From Bombus terrestris (lineage: Eukaryota; Arthropoda; Insecta; Hymenoptera; Apidae), in assembly GCF_910591885.1 (NCBI RefSeq), contig NW_025963555.1, positions 186,001 to 250,000 of the forward strand: 64,000 nt of DNA, written 5' to 3'. The translations under genes were made by a program, and so were the position numbers. Within the stretch, counting starts at the first letter, position 1. Every line of letters starts with the position of its first letter. The notes beneath the pieces were generated by a model that saw only the letters and a list, made by a program, of their open reading frames with translations, was not told the origin of the DNA and ran no database searches. Shown here in pieces: positions 23,541 to 37,535 of the stretch.

Positions 23541-25301
23541 ACTGTACTATGTGGAAATAGTACTATTTATATGAAACTATTCATAAACGGTAAACATTTG
23601 TCAGTAGGCAATAGGATAAAGACTTCCGGCTCCTCGGGCTGGTGCGAATAATTCAATGTCCGTATGTGCCAAACCGTTGGTTTGTGACACACCTTTACGC
23701 GTATCTCGCTCGCTGCGCTCGCTCAAAAGCTATAGCCTAACCTAAAACCAATCCATCTTGCGTTCATTATACGATATGGTGGCGACATATTTCGAATTTG
23801 CGAACGTATCGGAACGGTTGTGAGGTTGGACTAGATTTTTACGAGCGAGCGGAGCGAGCGAGCAACGATCACAATTTCCAAGCTATACATATACCTTATA
23901 TTGCCTTGCATATAATTCGTGTTATTACCTAATTTTGTCAGACATTTCGGACATCACATTGCACTGTACGATGTGGAAATAGTACTATTTATGTGGAACT
24001 ATTCATAAACTGTATACATTTGTCAGTAGGCAATAGGATAAACACTACCGGCTCCTCGGGCTGGTGCGAATATTTGAATGTCCCAATGAGCCAAACCGAT
24101 GGACTGTGACACACCTTTACGCGTATCTCGCTTGCTGCGCTCGCTCTAAAGCTGTAGCCTAACCTAAAACCAATCCATCTTGCGTTCATTATTCGATATG
24201 GTGGCGACATATTTCAAATTTGGGAACGTGTCGGATCGGATGTGAGGTTGGACTAAATTTTTACGAGCGAGCGGAGTGAGCGAGCAACGGTCACAGTTTC
24301 CAAGCTGTACATATACCTTATATTGTCTTGCATATATTTCGTGTTATTACCTTATTTTGACAGCCATTTCGGACATCACATTGCACTGTAGTATGTGGAA
24401 ATAGTACTACTTATGTGAAACTATTCATAAACCGTAAACATTTGTCAGTAGGCAATAAGACAAAGACTTCCGGCTCCTCGGGCTGGTGCGAATATTTCAA
24501 TGTCCGTATGTGCCAAACCGTTGGTTTTTGACACACCTTTACGCGTATCTCGCTCGCTGCGCTCGCTCAATAGCTATAGCCTAACCTAAAACCAATCCAT
24601 CTTGCGTTCATTATACGATATGGTGGCGACATATTTCGAATTTGCGAACATGTCGGATCGGTTGTGAGGTTGGACAGGAATTTTACGAGCGAGCGGAGCG
24701 AGCGAGCAACGATCACAATTTGCAAGCCATACACATACCTTATATTGCCTTGCATATATTTCGTGTTATTACCTAATTTTGTCAGACATTTCGGACATCA
24801 CATTGCACTGTACGATGTGGAAATAGTACTACTTATGTGAAACTATTCATAAACCGTAAACATTTGTCAGTAGGCAATAGGACAAAGACTTCCTGCTCCT
24901 CGGGCTGGTGCGAATATTTCAATGTCCGTATGTGCCAAACCGTTGATTTTGACACACCTTTACGCGTATCTCGCTCGCTACGCTCGCTCGAAAACCATAG
25001 CCTAACCTAAAACCAATCCATCTTGCGTTCATTATTCGATATGGTGGCGACATATTTCAAATTTGGGAACGTATCGGATCGGATGTGAGGTTGGACTAAA
25101 TTTTTACGAGCGAGCGGAGCGAGCGAGCAACGGTCACAATTTCCAAGCTATACATATACCTTATATTGCCTTGCATATATTTCGTGTTACTACCTTATTT
25201 TGTCAGCCATTTCGGACATCACATTGCACTCTGATATGTGGAAATAGTACTATTTATGTGAAGCTATTCATAAACTGTAAACATTTGTCAGTAGGCAATA
25301 G
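23541..25301. repeat. Mosaic monomers M57-M60
   Basis: Anchors at 23615, 24037, 24459 and 24881. M57 combines a GAATAATTC head with a CAAAAGCTATAG/ATACGATATGG tail. M58 has the divergent CACTACCGG, CCAATGAGCC and CTTGCTGCG markers that return at 43022, 47662, 55255 and 57785. M60 is the first monomer with CTTCCTGCTCC, a marker that recurs at about 26577, 28686, 32904, 36702, 44298, 48937 and 58638 and helps to delimit the later higher-order repeats. Confidence 0.8.
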
Positions 25302-27410
25302 GATAAAGACTTCCGCCTCCTCGGGCTGGTGCAAATATTTCAATGTCACCATGTGCCAAACCGTTGGATTGTGACACACCTCTCCGCGTCCCTCGCTCGC
25401 CATGCTCGCTCGAAAGCTGTAGCCCAACCGAAAACCAATCCCTCTTGCGTTAGTCATTCGACATGGAGGCGACTTATTTCAAATTTGCGAACGTGTCGGA
25501 TCGGTTGTGATGTTGGACAGGATTTTTACGAGAGAGCGGAGCGCGCGAGCAACGATCACAATTTCCAAGCTATACATATACCTTATATTGCCTTGCATAT
25601 AATTCGTGTTATTACCTAATTTTGTCAGACATTTCGGACATCACATTGCACTGTACGATGTGGAAGTAGTACTACTTATGTGAAACTATTCATAAACCGT
25701 AAACATTTGTCAGTAGGCAATAGGACAAAGACTTCCGGCTCCTCGGGCTGGTGCGAATATTTCAATGTCCGTATGTGCCAAACCGTTGGTTTTTGACACA
25801 CGTTTACGCGTATCTCGCTCGCTGCGCTCGCTCAATAGCTATAGCCTAACCTAAAACCAATCCATCTTGCGTTGATTATACGATATGGTGGCGACATATT
25901 TCGAATTTGCGAACGTATCGGAACGGTTGTGAGGTTGGACTAGATTTTTACGAGCGAGCGGAGCGAGCGAGCAACGATCACAATTGACAAGCTATACATA
26001 TACCTTATATTGCCTTGCATATAATTCGTGTTATTACCTAATTTTGTCAGACATTTCGGACATCACATTGCACTGTACGATGTGGAAATAGTACTATTTA
26101 TGTGGAACTATTCATAAACTGTATACATTTGTCAGTGGGCAATAGGATAAAGACTTCCGGCTCCTCGGGCTGGTGCGAATATTTCAATGTTCGTATGTGC
26201 CAAACCGTTGGTTTTTGACACACCTTTACGCGTATCTCGCTCGATGCGCTCGCTCGAAAACTATAGCCTAACCTAAAACCAATCCATCTTGCGTTCATTA
26301 TTCGATATGGTGGCAACATATTTCGAATTTGCGAACATGTCGGATCGGTTGTGAGGTTGGACAGGAATTTTACGAGCGAGCGGAGCGAGCGAGCAACGAT
26401 CACAATTTGCAAGCCATACACATACCTTATATTGCCTTGCATATATTTCGTGTTATTACCTAATTTTGTCAGACATTTCGGACATCACATTGCACTGTAC
26501 GATGTGGAAATAGTACTACTTATGTGAAACTATTCATAAACCGTAAACATTTGTCAGTAGGCAATAGGACAAAGACTTCCTGCTCCTCGGGCTGGTGCGA
26601 ATATTTCAATGTCCGTATGTGCCAAACCGTTGATTTTGACACACCTTTACGCGTATCTCGCTCGCTACGCTCGCTCGAAAACCATAGCCTAACCTAAAAC
26701 CAATCCATCTTGCGTTCATTATTCGATATGGTGGCGACATATTTCAAATTTGGGAACGTATCGGATCGGATGTGAGGTTGGACTAAATTTTTACGAGCGA
26801 GCGGAGCGAGCGAGCAACGGTCACAATTTCCAAGCTATACATATACCTTATATTGCCTTGCATATATTTCGTGTTACTACCTTATTTTGTCAGCCATTTC
26901 GGACATCAAATTGCACTGTGGTATGTGGAAATAGTACTATTTATGTGAAGCTATTCATAAACTGTAAACATTTGTCAGTAGGCAATAGGATAAAGACTTC
27001 CGGCTCCTCGGGCTGGTGCAAATATTTCAATGTCCCCATGTGCCAAACCGTTGGATTGTGACACACCTCTCCGCGTCCCTCGCTCGCCAGGCTCGCTCGA
27101 AAGCTGTAGCCTAACCTAAAACCAATCCCTCTTGCGTTCATTATTCGATATGGTGGCGACATATTTCGAATTTGCGAACGTGTCGGATCGGTTGTGAGGT
27201 TGGACAGGATTTTTACGAGAGAGCGGAGCGAGCGAGCAACGATCACAATTTCCAAGCTATACATATACCTTATATTGCCTTGCATATAATTCGTGTTATT
27301 ACCTAATTTTGTCAGACATTTCGGACATCACATTGCACTGTACGGTGCGGAAATAGTACTATTTATATGAAACTATTCATAAACTGTAAACATTTGTCAG
27401 TAGGCAATAG
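25302..27410. repeat. 5-mer higher-order repeat, copy 1 (M61-M65, 2109 bp)
   Basis: Monomers at 25302 (type c), 25724, 26146, 26568 (CTTCCTGCTCC) and 26989. They repeat at 27411 with an offset of 2109 bp. Both copies carry TGATGTTGG (about 25508 and 27617), GAGCGCGCGAGC and the compensated palindrome AAGTAGTACTACTT. The last monomer reads CCCCATG here and CACCATG in the second copy, a one-site exchange. Confidence 0.85.
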
Positions 27411-29519
27411 GATAAAGACTTCCGCCTCCTCGGGCTGGTGCAAATATTTCAATGTCACCATGTGCCAAACCGTTGGATTGTGACACACCTCTCCGCGTCC
27501 CTCGCTCGCCATGCTCGCTCGAAAGCTGTAGCCCAACCGAAAACCAATCCCTCTTGCGTTAGTCATTCGACATGGAGGCGACTTATTTCAAATTTGCGAA
27601 CGTGTCGGATCGGTTGTGATGTTGGACAGGATTTTTACGAGAGAGCGGAGCGCGCGAGCAACGATCACAATTTCCAAGCTATACATATACCTTATATTGC
27701 CTTGCATATAATTCGTGTTATTACCTAATTTTGTCAGACATTTCGGACATCACATTGCACTGTACGATGTGGAAGTAGTACTACTTATGTGAAACTATTC
27801 ATAAACCGTAAACATTTGTCAGTAGGCAATAGGACAAAGACTTCCGGCTCCTCGGGCTGGTGCGAATATTTCAATGTCCGTATGTGCCAAACCGTTGGTT
27901 TTTGACACACCTTTACGCGTATCTCGCTCGCTGCGCTCGCTCAATAGCTATAGCCTAACCTAAAACCAATCCATCTTGCGTTCATTATACGATATGGTGG
28001 CGACATATTTCGAATTTGCGAACGTATCGGAACGGTTGTGAGGTTGGACTAGATTTTTACGAGCGAGCGGAGCGAGCGAGCAACGATCACAATTTCCAAG
28101 CTATACATATACCTTATATTGCCTTGCATATAATTCGTGTTATTACCTAATTTTGTCAGACATTTCGGACATCACATTGCACTGTACGATGTGGAAATAG
28201 TACTATTTATGTGGAACTATTCATAAACTGTATACATTTGTCAGTGGGCAATAGGATAAAGACTTCCGGCTCCTCGGGCTGGTGCGAATATTTCAATGTC
28301 CGTATGTGCCAAACCGTTGGTTTTTGACACACCTTTACGCGTATCTCGCTCGATGCGCTCGCTCGAAAACTATAGCCTAACCTAAAACCAATCCATCTTG
28401 CGTTCATTATTCGATATGGTGGCAACATATTTCGAATTTGCGAACATGTCGGATCGGTTGTGAGGTTGGACAGGAATTTTACGAGCGAGCGGAGCAAGCG
28501 AGCAACGATCACAATTTGCAAGCCATACACATACCTTATATTGCCTTGCATATATTTCGTGTTATTACCTAATTTTGTCAGACATTTCGGACATCACATT
28601 GCACTGTACGATGTGGAAATAGTACTACTTATGTGAAACTATTCATAAACAGTAAACATTTGTCAGTAGGCAATAGGACAAAGACTTCCTGCTCCTCGGG
28701 CTGGTGCGAATATTTCAATGTCCGTATGTGCCAAACCGTTGATTTTGACACACCTTTACGCGTATCTCGCTCGCTACGCTCGCTCGAAAACCATAGCCTA
28801 ACCTAAAACCAATCCATCTTGCGTTCATTATTCGATATGGTGGCGACATATTTCAAATTTGGGAACGTATCGGATCGGATGTGAGGTTGGACTAAATTTT
28901 TACGAGCGAGCGGAGCGAGCGAGCAACGGTCACAATTTCCAAGCTATACATATACCTTATATTGCCTTGCATATATTTCGTGTTACTACCTTATTTTGTC
29001 AGCCATTTCGGACATCACATTGCACTGTGGTATGTGGAAATAGTACTATTTATGTGAAGCTATTCATAAACTGTAAACATTTGTCAGTAGGCAATAGGAT
29101 AAAGACTTCCGCCTCCTCGGGCTGGTGCAAATATTTCAATGTCACCATGTGCCAAACCGTTGGATTGTGACACACCTCTCCGCGTCCCTCGCTCGCCAGG
29201 CTCGCTCGAAAGCTGTAGCCTAACCTAAAACCAATCCCTCTTGCGTTCATTATTCGATATGGTGGCGACATATTTCGAATTTGCGAACGTGTCGGTTCGG
29301 TTGTGAGGTTGGACAGGATTTTTACGAGAGAGCGGAGCGCGCGAGCAACGATCACAATTTCCAAGCTATACATATACCTTATATTGCCTTGCATATAATT
29401 TGTGTTATTACCTAATATTGTCAGACATTTCGGACATCACATTGCACTGTACGGTGCGGAAATAGTACTATTTATATGAAACTATTCATAAACTGTAAAC
29501 ATTTGTCAGTAGGCAATAG
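27411..29519. repeat. 5-mer higher-order repeat, copy 2 (M66-M70)
   Basis: Monomers at 27411, 27833, 28255, 28677 and 29098 match copy 1 at an offset of 2109 bp. Four of them (27833 to 29098) also match 32052-33317 at an offset of 4219 bp (ten monomers), which links this 5-mer to the following 9-mer. Private changes include GAGCAAGCG (about 28494) and GTGTCGGTTCGG (about 29289). Confidence 0.85.
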
Positions 29520-29941
29520 GACAAAGACTTCCGGCGCCTCGGGCTGGTGCGAATATTTCAATGTCCGTATGTGCCAAACCGTTGGTTTTTGACACACCTT
29601 TACGCGTATCTCGCTCGCTGCGCTCGCTCGAAAGCTATAGCCTAACCTAAAACCAATCCCTCTTGCGTTCATTATTCGATATGGTGGCGACATATTTCGA
29701 ATTTGCGAACGTGTCGGATCGGTTGTGAGGTTGGACAGGATTTTTACGAGAGAGCGGAGCGAGCGAGCAACGATCACAATTTCCAAGCTATACATATACC
29801 TTATATTGCCTTGCATATAATTCGTGTTATTACCTAATTTTGTCAGACATTTCGGACATCACATTGCACTGTACGGTGCGGAAATAGTACTATTTATATG
29901 AAACTATTCATAAACTGTAAACATTTGTCAGTAGGCAATAG
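29520..29941. repeat. Single spacer monomer M71
   Basis: A CCGTATG/TTTTTGAC monomer with the change CCGGCGCCTCGGG, located between the 5-mer copies and the first 9-mer. It has no counterpart between the two 9-mer copies. That is why the offset changes from 4219 bp before it to 3797 bp after it. Confidence 0.75.
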
Positions 29942-32900
29942 GATAAAGACTTCCGCCTCCTCGGGCTGGTGCAAATATTTCAATGTCACCATGTGCCAAA
30001 CCGTTGGATTGTGACACACCTCTCCGCGTCCCTCGCTCGCCATGCTCGCTCGAAAGCTGTAGCCCAACCGAAAACCAATCCCTCTTGCGTTAGTCATACG
30101 ACATGGAGGCGACTTATTTCAAATTTGCGAACGTGTCGGATCGGTTGTGAGGTTGGACAGGATTTTTACGAGAGAGCGGAGCGAGCGAGCAACGATCACA
30201 ATTTCCAAGCTATACATATACCTTATATTGCCTTGCATATAATTCGTGTTATTACCTAATTTTGTCAGACATTTCGGACATCACATTGCACTGTACGATG
30301 TGAAAGTAGTACTACTTATGTGAAACTATTCATAAACCGTAAACATTTGTCAGTAGGCAATAGGACAAAGACTTCCGGCTCCTCGGGCTGGTGCGAATAT
30401 TTCAATGTCCGTATGTGCCAAACCGTTGGTTTTTGACACACCTTTACGCGTATCTCGCTCGCTGCGCTCGCTCGAAAACTATAGCCTAACCTAAAACCAA
30501 TCCATCTTCCGTTCATTATTCGATATGGTGGCGACATATTTCAAATTTGGGAACGTGTCGGATCGGATGTGAGTTTGGACTAAATTTTTACGAGCGAGCG
30601 CAGCGAGCGAGCAACGATCACAGTTTGCAAGCCATACACATACCTTATATTGCCTTGCATATATTTCGTGTTATTACCTAATTTTGTCAGACATTTCGGA
30701 CATCACATTGCACTGTGGTATGTGGAAATAGTACTATTTATGTGAAGCTATTCATAAACCGTAAACATTTGTCAGTAGGCAATAGGATAAAGACTTCCGG
30801 CTCCTCGGGCTGGTGCGAATATTTCAATGTCCATATGTGCCAAACCGTTGGTTTGTGACGCACCTTTACTCGTATCTCGCTCGCTGCGCTCGCTCAAAAG
30901 CTATAGCCTAACCTAAAACCAATCCATCTTGCGTTCATTATTCGATATTGTGGCGACATATTTCAAATTTGGGAACGTGTCGGATCGGATGTGAGGTTGG
31001 ACTAAATTTTTACGAGCGAGCGGAGCGAGCGAGCAACGGTCACAATTTCCAAGCTATACATATACCTTATATCGCCTTGCATATATTTCGTGTTACTACC
31101 TTATTTTGTCAGCCATTTCGGACATCACATTGCACTGTGGTATGTGGAAATAGTACTATTTATGTGAAGCTATTCATAAACTGTAAGCATTTGTCAGTAG
31201 GCAATAGGACAAAGACTTCCGGCTCCTCGGGCTGGTGCAAATATTTCAATGTCACCATGTGCCAAACCGTTGGATTGTGACACACCTCTCCGCGTCCCTC
31301 GCTCGCCAGGCTCGCTCGAAAGCTGCAGCCTAACCTAAAACCAATCCCTCTTGCGTTCACTATTCGATATGGTGGCGACATATTTCAAATTTGGGAACGT
31401 ATCGGATCGGATGTGAGGTTGGACTAAATTTTTACGAGCGAGCGGAGCGAGCGAGCAACGGTCACAATTTCCAAGCTATACATATACCTTATATTGCCTT
31501 GCATATATTTCGTGTTATTACCTAATCTTGTCAGCCATTTCGGACATCACATTGCACTGTGGTATGTGGAAATAGTACTATTTATGTGAAGCTATTCATA
31601 AACTGTAAACATTTGTCAGTAGGCAATAGGATAAAGACTTCCGCCTCCTCGGGCTGGTGCAAATATTTCAATGTCACCATGTGCCAAACCGTTGGATTGT
31701 GACACACCTCTCCGCGTCCCTCGCTCGCCAGGCTCGCTCGAAAGCTGTAGCCTAACCTAAAACCAATCCCTCTTGCGTTCATTATTCGATATGGTGGCGA
31801 CATATTTCGAATTTGCGAACGTGTCGGATCGGTTGTGAGGTTGGACAGGATTTTTACGAGAGAGCGGAGCGAGCGAGCAACGATCACAATTTCCAAGCTA
31901 TACATATACCTTATATTGCCTTGCATATAATTCGTGTTATTACCTAATTTTGTCAGACATTTCGGACATCACATTGCACTGTACGGTGCGGAAATAGTAC
32001 TATTTATCTGAAACTATTCATAAACTGTAAACATTTGTCAGTAGGCAATAGGACAAAGACTTCCGGCTCCTCGGGCTGGTGCGAATATTTCAATGTCCGT
32101 ATGTGCCAAACCGTTGGTTTTTGACACACCTTTACGCGTATCTCGCTCGCTGCGCTCGCTCAATAGCTATAGCCTAACCTAAAACCAATCCATCTTGCGT
32201 TCATTATACGATATGGTGGCGACATATTTCGAATTTGCGAACGTATCGGAACGGTTGTGAGGTTGGACTAGATTTTTACGAGCGAGCGGAGCGAGCGAGC
32301 AACGATCACAATTTCCAAGCTATACATATACCTTATATTGCCTTGCATATAATTCGTGTTATTACCTAATTTTGTCAGACATTTCGGACATCACATTGCA
32401 CTGTACGATGTGGAAATAGTACTATTTATGTGGAACTATTCATAAACTGTATACATTTGTCAGTGGGCAATAGGATAAAGACTTCCGGCTCCTCGGGCTG
32501 GTGCGAATATTTCAATGTCCGTATGTGCCAAACCGTTGGTTTTTGACACACCTTTACGCGTATCTCGCTCGCTGCGCTCGCTCGAAAACTATAGCCTAAC
32601 CTAAAACCAATCCATCTTGCGTTCATTATTCGATATGGTGGCAACATATTTCGAATTTGCGAACATGTCGGATCGGTTGTGAGGTTGGACAGGAATTTTA
32701 CGAGCGAGCGGAGCGAGCGAGCAACGATCACAATTTGCAAGCCATACACATACCTTATATTGCCTTGCATATATTTAGTGTTATTACCTAATTTTGTCAG
32801 ACATTTCGGACATCACATTGCACTGTACGATGTGGAAATAGTACTACTTATGTGAAACTATTCATAAACCGTAAACATTTGTCAGTAGGCAATAGGACAA

Positions 32901-33738
32901 AGACTTCCTGCTCCTCGGGCTGGTGCGAATATTTCAATGTCCGTATGTGCCAAACCGTTGATTTTGACACACCTTTACGCGTATCTCGCTCGCTACGCTC
33001 GCTCGAAAACCATAGCCTAACCTAAAACCAATCCATCTTGCGTTCATTATTCGATATGGTGGCGACATATTTCAAATTTGGGAACGTATCGGATCGGATG
33101 TGAGGTTGGACTAAATTTTTACGAGCGAGCGGAGCGAGCGAGCAACGGTCACAATTTCCAAGCTATACATATACCTTATATCGCCTTGCATATATTTCGT
33201 GTGACTACCTTATTTTGTCAGCCATTTCGGACATCACATTGCACTGTGGTATGTGGAAATAGTACTATTTATGTGAAGCTATTCATAAACTGTAAACATT
33301 TGTCAGTAGGCAATAGGATAAAGACTTCCGCCTCCTCGGGCTGGTGCAAATATTTCAATGTCACCATGTGCCAAACCGTTGGATTGTGACACACCTCTCC
33401 GCGTCCCTCGCTCGCCAGGCTCGCTCGAAAGCTGTAGCCTAACCTAAAACCAATCCCTCTTGCGTTCATTATTCGATATGGTGGCGACATATTTCGAATT
33501 TGCGAACGTGTCGGATCGGTTGTGAGGTTGGACAGGATTTTTACGAGAGAGCGGAGCGAGCGAGCAACGATCACAATTTCCAAGCTATACATATACCTTA
33601 TATTGCCTTGCATATAATTCGTGTTATTACCTAATTTTGTCAGACATTTCGGACATCACATTGCACTGTACGGTGCGGAAATAGTACTATTTATATGAAA
33701 CTATTCATAAACTGTAAACATTTGTCAGTAGGCAATAG
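29942..33738. repeat. 9-mer higher-order repeat, copy 1 (M72-M80, 3797 bp)
   Basis: Monomers at 29942 (type c), 30364, 30786, 31208, 31630, 32052, 32474, 32896 and 33317. The first corresponds to the type-c monomer of the 5-mer, and the last four (32052 to 33317) to the remaining 5-mer monomers. Four monomers (30364-31630) have been gained between them. Markers shared by both copies include ATCTTCCGTTC (about 30506), GAGCGCAGCG, GTGACGCACC (about 30855) and CGTTCACTATTCG (about 31355). Confidence 0.88.
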
Positions 33739-36700
33739 GATAAAGACTTCCGCCTCCTCGGGCTGGTGCAAATATTTCAATGTCACCATGTGCCAAACCG
33801 TTGGATTGTGACACACCTCTCCGCGTCCCTCGCTCGCCATGCTCGCTCGAAAGCTGTAGCCCAACCGAAAACCAATCCCTCTTGCGTTAGTCATTCGACA
33901 TGGAGGCGACTTATTTCAAATTTGCGAACGTGTCGGATCGGTTGTGAGGTTGGACAGGATTTTTACGAGAGAGCGGAGCGCGCGAGCAACGATCACAATT
34001 TCCAAGCTATACATATACCTTATATTGCCTTGCATATAATTCGTGTTATTACCTAATTTTGTCAGACATTTCGGACATCACATTGCACTGTACGATGTGG
34101 ATGTAGTACTACTTATGTGAAACTATTCATAAACCGTAAACATTTGTCAGTAGGCAATAGGACAAAGACTTCCGGCTCCTCGGGCTGGTGCGAATATTTC
34201 AATGTCCGTATGTGCCAAACCGTTGGTTTTTGACACACCTTTACGCGTATCTCGCTCGCTGCGCTCGCTCGAAAACTATAGCCTAACCTAAAACCAATCC
34301 ATCTTCCGTTCATTATTCGATATGGTGGCGACATATTTCAAATTTGGGAACGTGTCGGATCGGATGTGAGTTTGGACTAAATTTTTACGAGCGAGCGCAG
34401 CGAGCGAGCAACGATCACAATTTGCAAGCCATACACATACCTTATATTGCCTTGCATATATTTCGTGTTATTACCTAATTTTGTCAGACATTTCGGACAT
34501 CACATTGCACTGTGGTATGTGGAAATAGTACTATTTATGTGAAGCTATTCATAAACCGTAAACATTTGTCAGTAGGCAATAGGATAAAGACTTCCGGCTC
34601 CTCGGGCTGGTGCGAATATTTCAATGTCCATATGTGCCAAACCGTTGGTTTGTGACGCACCTTTACTCGTATCTCGCTCGCTGCGCTCGCTCAAAAGCTA
34701 TAGCCTAACCTAAAACCAATCCATCTTGCGTTCATTATTCGATATTGTGGCGACATATTTCAAATTTGGGAACGTGTCGGATCGGATGTGAGGTTGGACT
34801 AAATTTTTACGAGCGAGCGGAGCGAGCGAGCAACGGTCACAATTTCCAAGCTATACATATACCTTATATCGCCTTGCATATATTTCGTGTTACTACCTTA
34901 TTTTGTCAGCCATTTCGGACATCACATTGCACTGTGGTATGTGGAAATAGTACTATTTATGTGAAGCTATTCATAAACTGTAAGCATTTGTCAGTAGGCA
35001 ATAGGACAAAGACTTCCGGCTCCTCGGGCTGGTGCAAATATTTCAATGTCACCATGTGCCAAACCGTTGGATTGTGACACACCTCTCCGCGTCCCTCGCT
35101 CGCCAGGCTCGCTCGAAAGCTGCAGCCTAACCTAAAACCAATCCCTCTTGCGTTCACTATTCGATATGGTGGCGACATATTTCAAATTTGGGAACGTATC
35201 GGATCGGATGTGAGGTTGGACTAAATTTTTACGAGCGAGCGGAGCGAGCGAGCAACGGTCACAATTTCCAAGCTATACATATACCTTATATTGCCTTGCA
35301 TATATTTCGTGTTACTACCTTATTTTGTCAGCCATTTCGGACATCACATTGCACTGTGGTATGTGGAAATAGTACTATTTATGTGAAGCTATTCATAAAC
35401 TGTAAACATTTGTCAGTAGGCAATAGGATAAAGACTTCCGCCTCCTCGGGCTGGTGCAAATATTTCAATGTCACCATGTGCCAAACCGTTGGATTGTGAC
35501 ACACCTCTCAGCGTCCCTCGCTCGCCAGGCTCGCTCGAAAGCTGTAGCCTAACCTAAAACCAATCCCTCTTGCGTTCATTATTCGATATGGTGGCGACAT
35601 ATTTCGAATTTGCGAACGTGTCGGATCGGTTGTGAGGTTGGACAGGATTTTTACGAGAGAGCGGAGCGAGCGAGCAACGATCACAATTTCCAAGCTATAC
35701 ATATACCTTATATTGCCTTGCATATAATTCGTGTTATTACCTAATTTTGTCAGACATTTCGGACATCACATTGCACTGTACGGTGCGGAAATAGTACTAT
35801 TTATATGAAACTATTCATAAACTGTAAACATTTGTCAGTAGGCAATAGGACAAAGACTTCCGGCTCCTCGGGCTGGTGCGAATATTTCAATGTCCGTATG
35901 TGCCAAACCGTTGGTTTTTGACACACCTTTACGCGTATCTCGCTCGCTGCGCTCGCTCAATAGCTATAGCCTAACCTAAAACCAATCCATCTTGCGTTCA
36001 TTATACGATATGGTGGCGACATATTTCGAATTTGCGAACGTATCGGAACGGTTGTGAGGTTGGACTAGATTTTTACGAGCGAGCGGAGCGAGCGAGCAAC
36101 GATCACAATTTCCAAGCTATACATATACCTTATATTGCCTTGCATATAATTCGTGTTATTACCTAATTTTGTCAGACATTTCGGACATCACATTGCACTG
36201 TACGATGTGGAAATAGTACTATTTATGTGGAACTATTCATAAACTGTATACATTTGTCAGTGGGCAATAGGATAAAGACTTCCGGCTCCTCGGGCTGGTG
36301 CGAATATTTCAATGTCCGTATGTGCCAAACCGTTGGTTTTTGACACACCTTTACGCGTATCTCGCTCGCTGCGCTCGCTCGAAAACTATAGCCTAACCTA
36401 AAACCAATCCATCTTGCGTTCATTATTCGATATGGTGGCAACATATTTCGAATTTGCGAACATGTCGGATCGGTTGTGAGGTTGGACAGGAATTTTACGA
36501 GCGAGCGGAGCGAGCGAGCAACGATCACAATTTGCAAGCCATACACATACCTTATATTGCCTTGCATATATTTCGTGTTATTACCTAATTTTGTCAGACA
36601 TTTCGGACATCACATTGCACTGTACGATGTGGAAATAGTACTATTTATGTGAAACTATTCATAAATCGTAAACATTTGTCAGTAGGCAATAGGACAAAGA

Positions 36701-37535
36701 CTTCCTGCTCCTCGGGCTGGTGCGAATATTTCAATGTCCGTATGTGCCAAACCGTTGATTTTGACACACCTTTACGCGTATCTCGCTCGCTACGCTCGCT
36801 CGAAAACCATAGCCTAACCTAAAACCAATCCATCTTGCGTTCATTATTCGATATGGTGGCGACATATTTCAAATTTGGGAACGTATCGGATCGGATGTGA
36901 GGTTGGACTAAATTTTTACGAGCGAGCGGAGCGAGCGAGCAACGGTCACAATTTCCAAGCTATACATATACCTTATATCGCCTTGCATATATTTCGTGTT
37001 ACTACCTTATTTTGTCAGCCATTTCGGACATCTCATTGCACTGTGGTATGTGGAAATAGTACTATTTATGTGAAGCTATTCATAAACTGTAAGCATTTGT
37101 CAGTAGGCAATAGGACAAAGACTTCCGGCTCCTCGGGCTGGTGCAAATATTTCAATGTCCCCATGTGCCAAACCGTTGGATTGTGACACACCTCTCCGCG
37201 TCCCTCGCTCGCCAGGCTCGCTCGAAAGCTGCAGCCTAACCTAAAACCAATCCCTCTTGCGTTCATTATTCGATATGGTGGCGACATATTTCGAATTTGC
37301 GAACGTGTCGGATCGGTTGTGAGGTTGGACAGGATTTTTACGAGAGAGCGGAGCGAGCGAGCAACGATCACAATTTCCAAGCTATACATATACCTTATAT
37401 TGCCTTGCATATAATTCGTGTTATTACCTAATTTTGTCAGACATTTCGGACATCACATTGCACTGTACGGTGCGGAAATAGTACTATTTATATGAAACTA
37501 TTCATAAACTGTAAACATTTGTCAGTAGGCAATAG
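33739..37535. repeat. 9-mer higher-order repeat, copy 2 (M81-M89)
   Basis: Monomers at 33739, 34161, 34583, 35005, 35427, 35849, 36271, 36693 and 37114 match copy 1 at an offset of 3797 bp. Small private changes are GGATGTAGTACTAC (about 34099), CTCTCAGCG (about 35507) and AAATCGTAAAC (about 36664). Its last two monomers are also the first two of the large 18-mer register that follows, so the two higher-order registers overlap. Confidence 0.88.
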
